Translations under genes and position numbers: made by a program | The notes under the pieces: generated by a model | What the model saw: only the letters and a program-made list of their open reading frames with translations | Told to the model about the DNA's origin: nothing | Databases searched by the model: none | From: Actinokineospora enzanensis DSM 44649 | Lineage (GTDB): Bacteria > Actinomycetota > Actinomycetes > Mycobacteriales > Pseudonocardiaceae | Assembly (NCBI RefSeq): GCF_000374445.1 | Contig: NZ_KB894410.1 | Coordinates: forward strand, 124,001-188,000 | Direction: 5' to 3' | DNA length: 64,000 nt | Part shown: positions 63,326-64,000 of the stretch, in pieces | How the letters are laid out: each line of letters starts with the position of its first letter | Position numbering within the stretch: the stretch's first letter is position 1

Positions 63326-64000
63326 GTGAAACGCAAACGCCTGATCGGCGCGGTCGGGGCGGCGGCCGCCCTCGCCCTGGTCCTGTCCACCGCGTCCGCG
63401 GCCACCGGGGCGACGTCCCCCGCCCCGGCAGGCGAGCAGCGGACCAGTGCCGAGTACGCCGTCGTCGGGGTCCGCACCGTCGCCGACCGCACCGCCGTCG
63501 CCCGCACGGGCGCCGCGGTGAACGGGGTCGAGGACAGCAGGCTGATGATCACCGCCACGCCCGAGGAGGCCAGGCGGATCCGCGCGCTCGGCTTCCGCGT
63601 CGATGCGCAGGCGCCCGCCCCGACCGACCGCGGCCTCGCCGCCCCGTTCGACTTCCCCAGCCAGGACTCCAACTACCACAACTACGCCGAGGCCACCGCG
63701 GAGATCAACCGGGCCGTCGCGGCGCACCCGGACCTGATCAGCAAGCAGGTCGTCGGCCGCAGCTACCAGGGCCGCGACATCCTCGCGCTGAAGATCTCGG
63801 ACAACGTCGCCACCGACGAGAACGAGCCCGAGGTGCTGTTCACCGCGCACCAGCACGCGCGCGAGCACCTCACCGTCGAGATGGCGCTGTACCTGGTCAA
63901 GCTGCTCACCGACGGCTACGCCACGGACGCGCACGTCAAGAACCTGGTCGACAGCCGGGAGATCTGGATCATCCCGGATGTCAACCCGGACGGCGGCGAG
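63326..64000 (+). CDS. Secreted M14 zinc carboxypeptidase (N-terminal part)
   Basis: 225 codons are visible before the window ends. A signal peptide (MKRKRLIGAVGAAAALALVL, cleavage near residue 25) and a propeptide of about 85 residues precede the catalytic domain. VGRSYQGRDILALKIS and TAHQHAREHLTVEMALY carry zinc ligands His177 and Glu180; IIPDVNPDGGE is the substrate-binding PDVNPDG. This is the carboxypeptidase T/S. griseus type. GGGAGGAA precedes GTG 63326 by 4-5 nt; the overlapping ATG at 63323 is in another frame. Confidence 0.92.
   Translation, partial: MKRKRLIGAVGAAAALALVLSTASAATGATSPAPAGEQRTSAEYAVVGVRTVADRTAVARTGAAVNGVEDSRLMITATPEEARRIRALGFRVDAQAPAPTDRGLAAPFDFPSQDSNYHNYAEATAEINRAVAAHPDLISKQVVGRSYQGRDILALKISDNVATDENEPEVLFTAHQHAREHLTVEMALYLVKLLTDGYATDAHVKNLVDSREIWIIPDVNPDGGE

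Overview
The window is 64 kb of very GC-rich DNA with tightly packed genes, frequent GTG/TTG starts, ATGA/GTGA/TAGTG overlaps and codons ending in G or C. It comes from an actinomycete chromosome. SepH, DUF2771, DUF3027, DUF2530 and DUF2537 proteins, an EspC-like ESX substrate, two citrate synthases and XRE-TPR regulators fit Mycobacteriales/Pseudonocardiales, most likely a Pseudonocardiaceae-type organism (inference). No rRNA, tRNA or CRISPR array was recognised.

Much of the window looks like an expanded version of one conserved actinobacterial neighbourhood. From memory, the order YccF, CspB, DUF2771 lipoprotein, tailed MFS protein, DUF3027, DUF2530, MarR, SpoU-type methyltransferase, DUF2537, SepH, SerC, citrate synthase 2, GltA parallels Mycobacterium tuberculosis Rv0870c to Rv0896. 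Accessory genes are inserted between these anchors. A second conserved block (glpD, TetR, FAD-linked oxidase, 54346-58161) resembles Rv2249c-Rv2251.

Layout. 1-1058: partial gene fusing a degenerate caspase-like domain to a KAP NTPase. 1064-7931: YccF, acyl-CoA ligase, HAD, CspB, lipoprotein, MFS and glutaminyl cyclase. 7990-14499: DUF3027 coupled to a sacsin/Hsp90-like ATPase, DUF2530, NCS2 permease, GNAT. 14558-17869: MarR-MFS pair, an iron-box promoter driving a probable small RNA, and a DUF3800 gene followed by two hairpins with the same loop, then palindromic DNA. 17870-25191: glutamate-cysteine ligase, RNA methyltransferase, DUF2537, a heterodimeric ABC exporter and a structured intergenic region. 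25188-32688: SepH, SerC, serine hydrolase and an ABC-2 transporter with two-component system. 32808-49566: NUDIX, MFS, PdxH, CitA, XRE-TPR, lactonase-like MBL with TetR, epimerase, amidohydrolase, photolyase, GltA, TetR/acyl-CoA dehydrogenase, and an XRE gene with an internally duplicated small protein. 49701-52080: ESX-type substrate module. 52243-54344: NatA/NatB-like transporter. 58169-59766: solitary cytosine-5 methyltransferase with Vsr. 59985-64000: XRE, APH-like kinase, ArsB-like permease and the start of a secreted M14 carboxypeptidase.

The strongest candidates for undescribed biology are the DUF3800/tandem-hairpin locus, the adjacent iron-box small RNA, the pseudo-caspase/KAP fusion, and the ESX effector that carries a lytic-transglycosylase-like domain lacking its catalytic glutamate.
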